DNA of 64,000 nt from Saccharomycopsis crataegensis (taxonomy: Eukaryota > Ascomycota > Saccharomycetes > Ascoideales > Saccharomycopsidaceae). Position numbers and translations under genes: made by a program. The notes under the pieces are model-generated. The model was not told where the DNA came from. It worked only from the letters and a program-made list of their open reading frames with translations, and ran no database searches. Positions 1-9,630 of this stretch are shown in pieces. The stretch lies in assembly GCF_037102585.1 (NCBI RefSeq), contig NW_027043820.1, positions 1 through 64,000 of the forward strand, given 5' to 3'. The first letter of the stretch is position 1; every line of letters begins with the position of its first letter.

Positions 1-1420
1 CCCTTCCATATCACCCATTCCAATCACTTCCTCAACACATTTCCCACTTTTCCACCAAAGAATACATCCTCTTTTCACCACTAGACACATCTCATCAAAA
101 TTACCATTCTACCTATTTTTCCACCACATTTCAACCTCAATATTTCATATTATATTCTTATCCATACCAATTCTTCGACATTTTCAACATATCTCCTTCA
201 CTTTTTTCTCAACTCCTTTTTTTCATCAAATACCCCAACATTCAATTCTCACTTATCCTCATATATGACCTTCCATCATCAAACATTCGACATCCCCATT
301 TTTCCACCACATTTCAACCTCAATATTTCATATTATATTCTTATCCATACCAATTCTTCGACATTCTCAACATATCTCCTTCACTTTTTTCTCAACTCCT
401 TTTTTTCATCAAATACCCCAACATTCAATTCTCACTTATACTCATATATGACCTTCCATCATCAAACATTCGACATCCTCATTTTTCCACCCATTTCAAC
501 CTCAATATCTTATTCAACAATCAAAATCATAATAAATATCCCTAAATATTCCACAAACAATCTCACTTTTTTTCACTCCCTTTTTTTTCAAAATATCTCA
601 TCATTCAATTCATCTTCATACATCTTCTCTAACAAATAATTCCATCATTTCTCAACCACATTTTCACTTCCATCTCCCATTTTTTAATCATATTCATTTT
701 AAAATCTCTCAACTATTTCATAACCAATCTCACTTTTTTTTCACTCTCTTTTTTTTCAAAATATCTCATTATTCAATTCATCTTCATACATACATCCCCA
801 CCATCATCCAAAATTTGACATCCCCATTTTCCACCACATTTTTATTTCCCTCTCCTATTTTTTAATCTTAATCATATTAACATTTCCCAAATATTTCATA
901 AACATTCTTACTTTTTTCTCAATTTGATTTTTTCATCAAATACTCCAACATTCAATTCTCACTTATACTCACATATGACCTTCGAACATCACCTCATTTT
1001 CCCACCATATTTTTTATTTCCATCTCCTACTTAACAATCTTATCTATATTAAAATTTCCCAAATATTCCATCAACAATCCTCTTTTTTCTATCTCACTTT
1101 TTTTTTCGAAAATACTAGACCCTTAAATTCATCTTCAATATAATACCCCGACCATCACCGTGACTTTTACATGGCCTATTTTCCACCACATTTTTATTTC
1201 CCTCTCCTCTTTTTTAATCTTAATCATATCAAATTCTCCCAAATATTTCAACTATAATCCTACTTTTTCCAAACGGACCTCTTTTTCAAAAATATTCTAT
1301 CCCTCAATTTTTCATGACCCACGTCCACCGCACAACATGCTCTACCACATTTCTCCCGCAAATCTCCTTCTTATCCTCCAATATTTTTACAATCATCCCA
1401 AACTCTTCGAAATATGAAAA
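1..1420. repeat. Satellite block, about 8 monomers of roughly 175 bp
   Basis: The landmark CCACCACATTT (or a close variant) recurs near 121, 304, 487, 655, 831, 1002, 1183 and 1352, giving spacings of 168-183 bp. The first two full units (about 115-481) are nearly identical and exactly 183 bp apart; later units are more diverged. Each monomer also carries TCAACTATTTCATAACCAA-like and TTTTTTTCAAAATAT-like parts. The top strand is almost devoid of G. The array starts before base 1, so its full size is unknown. ORFs inside it are low-complexity and I do not regard them as genes. Position and strand bias suggest a subtelomeric satellite, but a centromeric one is possible. Confidence 0.85.
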
Positions 1421-1707
1421 TGATAATACTGCCTTCAATTTCTGACCTCATATACCTCCACAATTCACACATCCTAATCCATCCTAGCTTCAACAATAAT
1501 TACATATCTTCTTTAATACTTCTCCACTTTTTTATCCTTTATATAAAAATCATCCTCTTCTAAACCTTCCACAATACTCACACAAATCTCAATCCTCGCC
1601 ATACCTTCGCTTTCTTCAATATCAGACATAATACTGCTCGCCCAATACAAAGGGGTATCTCACCCTCGTTAGCTCTCAAATGATTTCTGCTGAAGATGTA
1701 GAGAATT

Positions 1708-1975
1708 CCGCTGATTGTGGAACGGGGTCCCAAACCCCCTGCAAATTTCCGCGGATTATGCCAAAACATTATGGCTGATTGTGCAACGCACATTTCAAGC
1801 GCCAATATCTCTACCACATTATATTATCTTTCAGATAAAATTATATATTTTTGCTCAGCATGCTCTCCAGATTTCAACAGCATCATTACTAGCCATTTCC
1901 ACCAAGTATTCATCATTTAAAAATTCCGGCTGATTGTGCTGCAATGTATGGCATTCCGGCGGATTGCGCGACTGT
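1708..1975 (+). repeat. Five spaced copies of a CCGGCTGATTGTGC-like motif
   Basis: Related motifs start at about 1708 (CCGCTGATTGTGG), 1749 (CCGCGGATTATGCC), 1773 (GGCTGATTGTGC), 1926 (CCGGCTGATTGTGC) and 1956 (CCGGCGGATTGCGC). All share the core GCKGATTRYGS and most follow AATTCC or ATTCC. The block sits directly between the satellite and the 23-bp array. A related string, TTGTGCGACTGT, recurs near 8209. I see no gene here. The motifs could be protein-binding sites or a decayed minisatellite. Confidence 0.6.
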
Positions 1976-1997
1976 ATCCCTAGGTAAGAAAGGAATT

Positions 1998-2164
1998 AAT
2001 ATGAATTTTATATAATGTTGGTATGAATAATTAAAGTGCAATGGTATGAACTATTTTTCTTAGATGGTCCGAATAAATCCCGCTGCGGTGGTACGAAAAA
2101 TACCGGGGGTCGGTATGAATTATTTTTTGCCACTGGTATGAACATTTCCGGTGGTTGGTACGAA
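1998..2164 (+). repeat. 23-bp periodic array of GGTAYGAA
   Basis: GGTATGAA, GGTCCGAA or GGTACGAA begins at 2020, 2043, 2066, 2090, 2112, 2135 and 2157, a period of 22-24 bp. A weaker AATATGAA at 1998 keeps the phase. The 15 or so bases between cores are poorly conserved, so the core is under tighter constraint than the spacer or the array is old. No coding potential is seen. Confidence 0.75.
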
Positions 2165-3000
2165 TAAAAAATGAAAACACTGTATAACTCAATCTACTTT
2201 AAGCGCTTTTCATATATCAGGTGTTGATAATGATTTATACGAAAATACAGAAGGTATGCCATAGCAGCAGGACATAAAGATTTAACATCTAAACATAGGA
2301 TCGGGAGATATAACTGATCTGAAACATTTCTGTGTTTTCAATTATTTACTGCTAATGCTGATGGCTCTGACTGTGTTCAACAATGTGGAGTTTGAATTAG
2401 ATTGTACTAAATTCGTGGTCAAAGATAGTTATAGTATGAATTTGTTCCAAAGTGACTCTTTGTGTCTTTATCCGGAACAAATTAACCTTTCAAAATGTGT
2501 AGTAAGGGTAAGTATCTGTTATACTTCCGCGCTATCTTATTTGACCTTGTGAAAAATAGATAGTTGCTGTAGAAACGCAATTTAAATTTCTATGAGATAT
2601 TAAGATTCAAAATATAAAATATAATTGAAAAGTTGGGATGTATAAAGTGAATAAAAGATAAGATTAAAGATTTTTCTATCATAATGAATAATAAAAAGGG
2701 AAGAAATATAATATCTATTATAGATTATCTATTTTTCTTCGTCCGACTGGATTCTGTTGCGTTACGAGCTCAGTCAGTCCTGATTACTAACGCTATCCTT
2801 GCTAAGCACAGTAGAGGTTTTTTTTTTTTTTTTTTTCCCTTATGTCGATTTAATGGCTGTTGAGTAGTTGCCATTAAATCTCACATCTTAGGAACCAATT
2901 TTTTTTTTGAAATACCTTTGCCAATGTATTCATTACTTAAGGGGTAGAGTTCCATTAAGAGAAAGCGAATCTAGTTTTTTTGAGAAGAGGCCCGAAGAAA
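2165..3000. other. Spacer upstream of the Zn2Cys6 gene
   Basis: A 65-codon ORF (2355-2552, +) has no recognisable family and is followed by GGTAAGTATCTG, which resembles a splice donor; I regard it as unsupported. A run of about 18 T at 2819-2836 is a likely nucleosome-depleting tract of the downstream promoter. Nothing else is recognisable. Confidence 0.4.
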
Positions 3001-4914
3001 ATGAGCCAACAATCTCAATCTCAGCAAAACCACAGAAAGATAAACCTCAGATATAGCTCATGTTCAGAGTGTCGAAAGGCCAAAAAAAAATGCGATCAGA
3101 AATTGCCCAGATGCTCTTTATGCGTCAAGAAAGACAAGGAGTGCTCATACCTTGCACAAGATCAAAGAAAAGCGGTAACTAAAGACTATGCCAATGCTCT
3201 CTTGCATCGTGTCAGCAAACTTGAAGAGGCATTACAATTTTATAAGGATGAAAATGAAAAGTTGAAGGGAGAAAAGTCTCAAAATTCTTCTTATGCCAGT
3301 TTTGAACCTGATTTGTTGCAACTAGACTCACCAGTCACGAATGATCAAGATGCAATCAACAATCGATTAAGAATGAATCTATTCACTAAGGACAGTGCAT
3401 CTGATGATCAAAATACCAAGCGCTCGTATCCTTTCTTAGATTCTATGGGGATCACTTTGTCAAATGCGACACTAAAGTACTGCTCTGATTATTCTTTGAG
3501 ATTGAAAGCTCCTCTTTTTGATAATTGGGGGTTTTCATTTATGGGAGGAGGTGCGCCTCTATTTTTTGGCTACACTAGCATGAGATACAGACACATAAAT
3601 GCTATCCAAAAACCAATTGATAATACCACCGAATCTTTGGTAACCAAAAAGCTTTTACGAGAGTCTTATGGCGGAGAAACATTAGGGTCCTTTTACCAAG
3701 AGATATTTGAGTGGTTTTTTGAAATAATGAATAACTCTATACCGTTGGTCAATGAGGACTTATTTTTGGGGTCAATAGAAAGGTCTTTGGACCAAGAAGC
3801 TTTGGAAATTGAAGAAGATCAACATGCCTTAATAGCTTTAATAAACTCGATGATGGCGTATTATTTTGCCTACCATGATGGCTACGGCGCGAATTTCGAA
3901 TATTTCTACAATTTGGCACATCAACAGGTTAATGAAGAAACAAAGTATCGCCCACAATTAGAATGCGTTCAAACTTTATTATTGTTATCACTAATTGATA
4001 TGAATAGAGGTAATGAAATTAAATCCTCGGAATCGGTTGCTAAGGCAGTGGCCCTTTCATATCACTTGGGATTACATATTAATTCCCAGGGGTTGAGCTC
4101 CCAAAATGTATTGAGTGATTCTGAGGCCCTTCAAAGAGATTTGGTTTTTTGGTGCTGCTTTATTATTGATAAATTGAGAGGCTCAATTTTGGGGATACTG
4201 CCATATATTCATTGTCCTGACTTATCAATAAGGCTTCCGTCCCCTACTCAGTTCTCATCGGTTGATGAAAAAGTGAAAATTAACGTGTTGAGGGAAACCA
4301 TATCTTTTGCCGATACTCAGTGCGAGACTTTGAATCAATTTGCCGCAGCGTTGAGAGATATCTTTTTTGCTCAAGAAAAAGATGAAAATAAAGAATATGT
4401 GAAAATCGGCCTAGCAGTATCAAAAGCTGCATTAAGTATGTCGGAATGGAAAAAAGATCTCGTGTTTGAGGCCAGGTATTCAAACACAAGGACTATCTCT
4501 GCTGCATACATAGAGGTTTTATACCATACACTGATGATTATACTTCACAAACAATTGGTTAAAGAACCACTAACAAGAGAAGAGATCTTGCCAGAAGCAC
4601 AGACACCAATAGCTATATGCACAAGATCTGCAGAAAATATTTTGAAAATTTGTGAAGCCCGGAAGCATTATTCCGTGAGCTTTTTTGAGTTTCATTTTGC
4701 CTACTCGGTCTACATGGCTGCTGTAATCTTCCTATTCAATACATCTGCAGAAAGTGAAAATATAAGAGCAATCCAAAGAAGCTACTTCCAAAAGGCTATT
4801 TATTTATTGGAGAGTAGTAGAGTAAAGGTGCCTGTTGCTGAGACGTATTTGTCATGTCTAGAAAAATTTCATGATCAATGGTTGCAACCTGATCATAATT
4901 CTGCTGTATTATAG
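3001..4914 (+). CDS. Zn2Cys6 fungal transcription factor
   Basis: This 637-residue nuclear regulator has an N-terminal binuclear zinc cluster with cysteines C21, C24, C31, C38, C41 and C48 (spacing 2-6-6-2-6), the Gal4-type DNA-binding fold. A short linker and a coiled coil (about residues 68-95, with KLEEALQFYKDENEKL) should allow dimers that bind paired CGG half-sites. The remainder is helical and matches the fungal-specific transcription factor (middle homology) region, including FWCCFIIDKLRG around residue 385. I start it at ATG 3001; the frame stays open upstream only through non-ATG codons. Its targets cannot be read from sequence. Neighbouring genes (arginase-like, ADH, sugar porter) are possible but unproven targets. 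The family call is secure; the ortholog is not identified. Confidence 0.9.
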   Translation: MSQQSQSQQNHRKINLRYSSCSECRKAKKKCDQKLPRCSLCVKKDKECSYLAQDQRKAVTKDYANALLHRVSKLEEALQFYKDENEKLKGEKSQNSSYASFEPDLLQLDSPVTNDQDAINNRLRMNLFTKDSASDDQNTKRSYPFLDSMGITLSNATLKYCSDYSLRLKAPLFDNWGFSFMGGGAPLFFGYTSMRYRHINAIQKPIDNTTESLVTKKLLRESYGGETLGSFYQEIFEWFFEIMNNSIPLVNEDLFLGSIERSLDQEALEIEEDQHALIALINSMMAYYFAYHDGYGANFEYFYNLAHQQVNEETKYRPQLECVQTLLLLSLIDMNRGNEIKSSESVAKAVALSYHLGLHINSQGLSSQNVLSDSEALQRDLVFWCCFIIDKLRGSILGILPYIHCPDLSIRLPSPTQFSSVDEKVKINVLRETISFADTQCETLNQFAAALRDIFFAQEKDENKEYVKIGLAVSKAALSMSEWKKDLVFEARYSNTRTISAAYIEVLYHTLMIILHKQLVKEPLTREEILPEAQTPIAICTRSAENILKICEARKHYSVSFFEFHFAYSVYMAAVIFLFNTSAESENIRAIQRSYFQKAIYLLESSRVKVPVAETYLSCLEKFHDQWLQPDHNSAVL

Positions 4915-6476
4915 CCTGTGCGGTTATTTTGGATCATTGGGCTTTATTAGTGATTGGAATAGGCAGATGGTGAGACACTCATCAATGGTTTTTGTGAAGA
5001 AGGGTACCGCGGTATGTAAATAAGATGACGCGGGTGGTGGTTTTATGGAGAAGATCAGAATCAATAGTTTCTTTTACTATAAAAGCTATTTAAGATAAGG
5101 ACGAACGTCCCATGTTTATAGTAACTCCTCATTAATATTGCTGCTAGCGGTCGACGGCAATCCTGAGTCCTGACTTAGGCCCTAGTTCCAATTGCTGGAG
5201 ACCGGCTTGTTTTTGTCTGTGAGCTTTCTGGTTGCCTGGTTGTCACAAGCTGTTCTAATTCTGTTTTTTTCTTCACAAGAGAGACGCTCCTTGTTGCGTT
5301 TGATATATTACACCTCTATCAATCCAATCTCCTATTGTACTCTTATTATTTACCTTGTATGATCTTTTCTTCTTGTTGTTTTACCAATTTTTAGTACTAA
5401 AATGAACCAATGGGTCTCAAAGGCTGTACTTCAAATCTAATTAGAAAAAATCACCCTACTGTTTATAATCGTTTTCTTCCGATAAAAACTGGATTCCATA
5501 ATATCTTTTTTCTTATATTTTTATTCGAATGCTTATTCCATACTTTGTGGACATGTATTTTACACCCAGACATTAACTATAATATGCTCAAAAGATATTT
5601 CGTCATCACACTAATAACATCATGTAAAATAAGCTTGGTATCATGTTAATCGACGAATTGATAGTCCTATATTTTAATTCGATCGTCTCTTAGAACTATC
5701 GAATAGTTCTAGAAGTTAATGGATGATAACAGAAAGTAATAGAAGATAATAAAAAATAACAGAAAGTATTAGAAGGTCATTAACAATAGTACTATGATCA
5801 CTGATTCTAAGGACATTAATAATCACTGTAGTAGTCTCTATTATAGTGGAACAGTATCTATGATACTTTGAGCATGAGCTATTCTACACATCATGAATAA
5901 TATAATATTGGAAAACAACCCACATCAATATGCACGGGGACTTTTATCTCCAACCCTCAAATTGCTTATTGATGTGATCGATACTAAAACAGAATCAATC
6001 AAGGCATCCATCCAACAGAACAACAAGTCCACAAAGAATAAGAATAATATACCGTCTATTTAGAGTATCGAGTAGCACTAGAAAAAAAACCGGTGAAGTC
6101 CTGAATAATGAATCCCACTCCATTCAACGATTTGAGGTACGCGACAATAGACAAGCCAAACTGATACCCTATATCGAGTAAGGGGATTAGTAACAAGAGG
6201 TTTCATATATCTAACGCGTTGTCATTTCACTGTCTCACGTGAAACAGAAAATAAAACTCGGTTGTGAAGTACCAACCAGCTGGTAGGTAAATGTCAAAAA
6301 AAAAGCTGAAGAATATAAAAATGAGTTCGTAGCTCTCCGTCAGGTGGGTGTAATTATGTAAACGTTTTATATTGTATATCTAGAAAGTAAATAAAAGGCA
6401 AGTACATAAAATATAGGCTTTATTGCTATCATGACGATAAAATTTTTGGAGGTGCAACAAGAGTAAATATCACTAT
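4915..6476. other. 1.56-kb intergenic region
   Basis: No convincing gene is present. An ATG-started ORF of 79 codons (5410-5649, +) has hydrophobic stretches but no family resemblance. Two perfect palindromes are present: GGACG-AA-CGTCC at 5099-5110, and TAGAACTAT-CGA-ATAGTTCTA at 5691-5711. Purine-rich repeats of the type AACAGAAAGTAATAGAAG follow at about 5728-5785. This may be a decayed mobile-element remnant. Confidence 0.4.
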
Positions 6477-7370
6477 TTAGACAGCCTTGAAGGTATTAGT
6501 TTCTGGTTCACCAATCAATGGCAAGGAAGACAACAAATTTCTCAAGTTGTAGGCATCATATGGATGGTGCTCAGCAATACCTAAACCAACAATTTCCACA
6601 ACTTTACTGACATCATTCAACAATCTTGAGACTTCAGCTAACTTCATTTTACCAAATGGAACTTCATCCCAAACGTGTGAACTGATAGTACTACATGGCA
6701 ATAAATCTCTGTATAAGGTTGGGTCTAAAACATCAAGATCCAAGTGGATAGCAACGTGTTTGGCACCAGTTTCTTTCAAGTACTTGATAATAACATCACT
6801 GTTTTCTGCCAATTCTTTGTCATTAGCGTGTTTAATATTGTATTTTTTGATGAATTCAGTTTCAAAATCCGAAGTCTTTTGCAAACCAGCATAGATAACC
6901 TTTTCATGAGGAACAACCTTTGGAACAAGCTTGACCAAGTCTTTATCACCATGACCCATCAAGTTACCCAAAACATGAGCATGTGAGTTTTGGTAATGCT
7001 CGGCGGTCATAATATCTGGATGAGCATCAACCCAAAGGATAGCCAAGTCATCATACTTTTGTAATAAGTAACTGAATGGAACAAGATCCATTGAGCAGTC
7101 ACCCCCCAAGATAACCAAAGAATCTGGATCATGTTTGGCAATTGCAGCTTTAGCATTGTTGTGTTGAACTAAAATTTGATCCTTAGCGAAAATCTTGTCC
7201 TTGACCTCATACTCTTTGGCTTCTTCTGGAGTTTCAACACCAACAACTTCAACAGGCCCTTTGGTTGGAGGGGCTAAGAAATTTAAAAGTTGGGAACCAA
7301 AGTGGTACAATGGGGAGTTACCACCTTGCCATTGAGGATAGACTAACCTTAACGAGTTTTTAGCAGCCAT
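6477..7370 (-). CDS. Arginase/agmatinase-family protein (ureohydrolase), substrate unknown
   Basis: This 297-residue protein of the ureohydrolase superfamily (Mn-dependent hydrolysis of guanidino compounds) has no signal peptide and is presumably cytosolic. The three metal-binding signatures are visible but not all canonical: GGDCS at 89-93, where classical arginases have GGDHS; DAHPD at 115-119, with ligands D115, H117 and D119; and LDLDVLDP at 210-217, with ligands D211 and D213. C92 replaces the usual first-metal histidine, as in the divergent GGDCS subgroup I recall from bacteria and fungi. The length is usual for the family. It may therefore act on something other than arginine, or bind metal differently. 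It stands alone, convergent with the regulator upstream. The family is secure; the reaction is not. Confidence 0.85.
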   Translation of the reverse strand: MAAKNSLRLVYPQWQGGNSPLYHFGSQLLNFLAPPTKGPVEVVGVETPEEAKEYEVKDKIFAKDQILVQHNNAKAAIAKHDPDSLVILGGDCSMDLVPFSYLLQKYDDLAILWVDAHPDIMTAEHYQNSHAHVLGNLMGHGDKDLVKLVPKVVPHEKVIYAGLQKTSDFETEFIKKYNIKHANDKELAENSDVIIKYLKETGAKHVAIHLDLDVLDPTLYRDLLPCSTISSHVWDEVPFGKMKLAEVSRLLNDVSKVVEIVGLGIAEHHPYDAYNLRNLLSSLPLIGEPETNTFKAV

Positions 7371-8535
7371 TGTAAGAGTAAATGAATATATATATGTTTT
7401 TCAGCGTGTAAAAATATCTTTGTGAAAAAATTATTTGAAAAATTGTTGACTTAAATTTTCCGAGGCGTACAGCGAACTTTTATATTTCAAACAGATCATT
7501 AATATGCATGCCAGGATATCGGGGTTGATGTCCGCCAACAATATTTTAAAGTTGAACATTGTGTAAGTGATAAAACATAATCACTTAATTGGCTAGAGCA
7601 ATAGTGCTGATTGCTTCATGTGCTCAATAACTTCTTCTTTTTCTTACATTTTTACCATTTGTATATCATTTGTTTATTTGTTGATTATTTTATTTGAAAT
7701 ACTATCATCTTCTTATAAAATATATTAATATATTACCTTTGTATTTATCTATTGATTTCTTGATTGGTATCTTCGTTTGGCGTACAGGAGAACTTTTGGC
7801 TGATTATTAATTAATACGTTTTACCCTACAATACCCTCACTACACGTGGTAGAGTAGCTCGAGTATACCATGACGGTAGTATTTGAGATATTTCTCTGAT
7901 CAATCCTAAGTATGGTACCAATACTGAATTGCGATATTGGCTCTCGCTCGGTTTTCTTTGGATTTTACCCGGTCTTACCTTCAACCAGGGAACAAATATT
8001 ACACTATGCGTCAAAACTTACTTCTTACATTGTATACAGATGAGTGTAGTTCGAGTGAAGAAGGTGAGATTGTTTTATTGATTTGTTATACCTCTCTACT
8101 CCCTCCCTCATACCCTACGATTATTATTATTAGAGGCTTGTGCTTATATAGTATTTGGTGAGCTGTCTGGGTTGCGCACACCTATAAACCCGGTCACCTT
8201 GGTTGGGTTGTGCGACTGTCATCCCACATTCTTCGGGCCATCTAGCTTTTCCTGACCGGCCCTCACAACAGGGCTGCCTCTGTCTGTGTTATGCTCGCTA
8301 CTGCCTTGACTATAGTCATACATAACGGCTCAAAAAAATAATCGGACTTTTAGTGTACATGAACTTCTAAATCTTAATGATAATGCACACGGCGGTGTCT
8401 ATCCCCGACAGCTAGATTCTTTTTTTTTTTCTTTTTTGAGACGAAGAAAATCTGGTGATAGAACATACATAAATATAATGATTTCTCTCCTGTTAAGGGA
8501 AAAGGAACAAAGTGTATACTTCAAAACATTAAAAA
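7371..8535. other. 1.16-kb divergent intergenic region
   Basis: This spacer holds both upstream regions, of the arginase-like gene (leftward) and the ADH-like gene (rightward). No gene is supported; the ORFs at 7826-8161 overlap on both strands and lack any family. GGGTTGCGCAC (8170) and GGGTTGTGCGACTGTCATCC (8205) are relatives of each other and of the GATTGTGC motifs near 1.9 kb. A T-rich tract at 8419-8437 lies about 100 bp before the ADH start. Confidence 0.4.
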
Positions 8536-9630
8536 ATGTCATATCCTAACTACTTTGAAGGATTGGGAGTTGTTGAAGAACAAGGATGGCCACAAACTAA
8601 TAAAGTCAAATATGCCCCTAAGAAATTAGGTCCCAATGATATTGATATCAAGATAAATGTGTGTGGGGTTTGTGGGTCAGATGTTCACAACTCAGCTGGT
8701 CGCTGGGGGGAACGTCATTTTCCAATGGTTCCTGGTCATGAGGTCATTGGCCATATAGTAAAACTTGGACCACAATGCTCGAGGGGGCTTAAAATTGGTC
8801 AAAGGGTGGGCCTTGGACCGGTAATATTAAGTTGCGAAAACTGTGAAAGCTGCAAAAGGGGGCATTATGGATCTTGCCCCGATTTGGTCGTCACTTATAA
8901 CGGGAAATATGAGGATGGGAATGTTTCAAGAGGTGGGTTTGCTTCTCATATTAGAATAAATGAAAACTATGCATTTGAAATCCCAGAAAATATTACATCG
9001 GAAGTTGCGGCTCCATTGCTATGTGCTGGAATCACTGCCTTTGCCCCACTTTATAGGAATAAAGTACAAAAAGGATCAAAAATTGGCATTGTTGGTATTG
9101 GAGGTGTAGGTCACATGGGGGTTTTGTTTGGGAAATATTTTGGAAGCAAGGTGGTTGCTTTCGATGTCGTTGAAGCCAAGAGAGCCCCGGTTCTTCAACA
9201 ATTGAATGCTGACAATTTTTTCAACAATTCTGAGGAAAAACAGCTAGATGAAGCAATCAAGCTCTACAAGGGCTCTCTTGATGTTTTGTTGATCGCCTCC
9301 AATCATATAAATGGAATCAACTGGGACAAGTTTATCTCCTTGATGAAATTCGGAGGTAAAATCATCACTATAGCTGAACCGCCATCAAACGAAGCATTGA
9401 ATATTCGTCCTTTTAGTTTGATTGGATGCTCCTTTGAAGCAAGTGCTATTGGAAGCTTCGAGGAGACTAAGACAATGCTTGATATAGTCTCAAAAGAACA
9501 AGATCTAAAGGTTTTAGTGGAAAAATCTCCATTGTCTTCCGAGAACCTAGCAAATGCTTTTAGAAAGATGGATTTAGGTGACACTAGATTCAAAATAGTT
9601 ATGACTGACTTTGACAAATTTTTCAAGTAG
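8536..9630 (+). CDS. Zinc-dependent alcohol dehydrogenase, ADH6/ADH7 (cinnamyl alcohol dehydrogenase) type
   Basis: This 364-residue cytosolic medium-chain dehydrogenase interconverts aldehydes and alcohols. Catalytic zinc ligands C46, H68 (within GHEVIGH) and C163 and structural zinc ligands C100, C103, C106 and C114 all sit at the positions known in S. cerevisiae Adh6. The Rossmann motif GIGGVGHMG is at about 187-195. The second Rossmann strand ends VVAFD with Asp at 210, where Adh6 has a serine that helps bind the NADPH phosphate. An acidic residue there usually favours NADH, so cofactor preference may have switched (inference). ATG 8536 follows an AAAA context and no upstream ATG competes. 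The length is standard. A sugar porter lies downstream on the same strand, but 1.3 kb away. Confidence 0.92.
   Translation: MSYPNYFEGLGVVEEQGWPQTNKVKYAPKKLGPNDIDIKINVCGVCGSDVHNSAGRWGERHFPMVPGHEVIGHIVKLGPQCSRGLKIGQRVGLGPVILSCENCESCKRGHYGSCPDLVVTYNGKYEDGNVSRGGFASHIRINENYAFEIPENITSEVAAPLLCAGITAFAPLYRNKVQKGSKIGIVGIGGVGHMGVLFGKYFGSKVVAFDVVEAKRAPVLQQLNADNFFNNSEEKQLDEAIKLYKGSLDVLLIASNHINGINWDKFISLMKFGGKIITIAEPPSNEALNIRPFSLIGCSFEASAIGSFEETKTMLDIVSKEQDLKVLVEKSPLSSENLANAFRKMDLGDTRFKIVMTDFDKFFK

Noticed and set aside
265-1417. ORFs of 85-124 codons within the left satellite
   Set aside because: They are long only because the G-free strand lacks many stop-forming combinations. The peptides are Phe/Ser/Asn low-complexity and repeat with the monomer.
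3001-4914. CTG read as serine (CUG-clade code)
   Set aside because: CTG codons in this gene (YHTLMIILH) and in the CENP-T histone fold (GDLLDF) fall at positions where leucine suits the helix. Evidence is thin, so the question is not closed; an alignment of all CTG sites or the tRNA(CAG) sequence would settle it.
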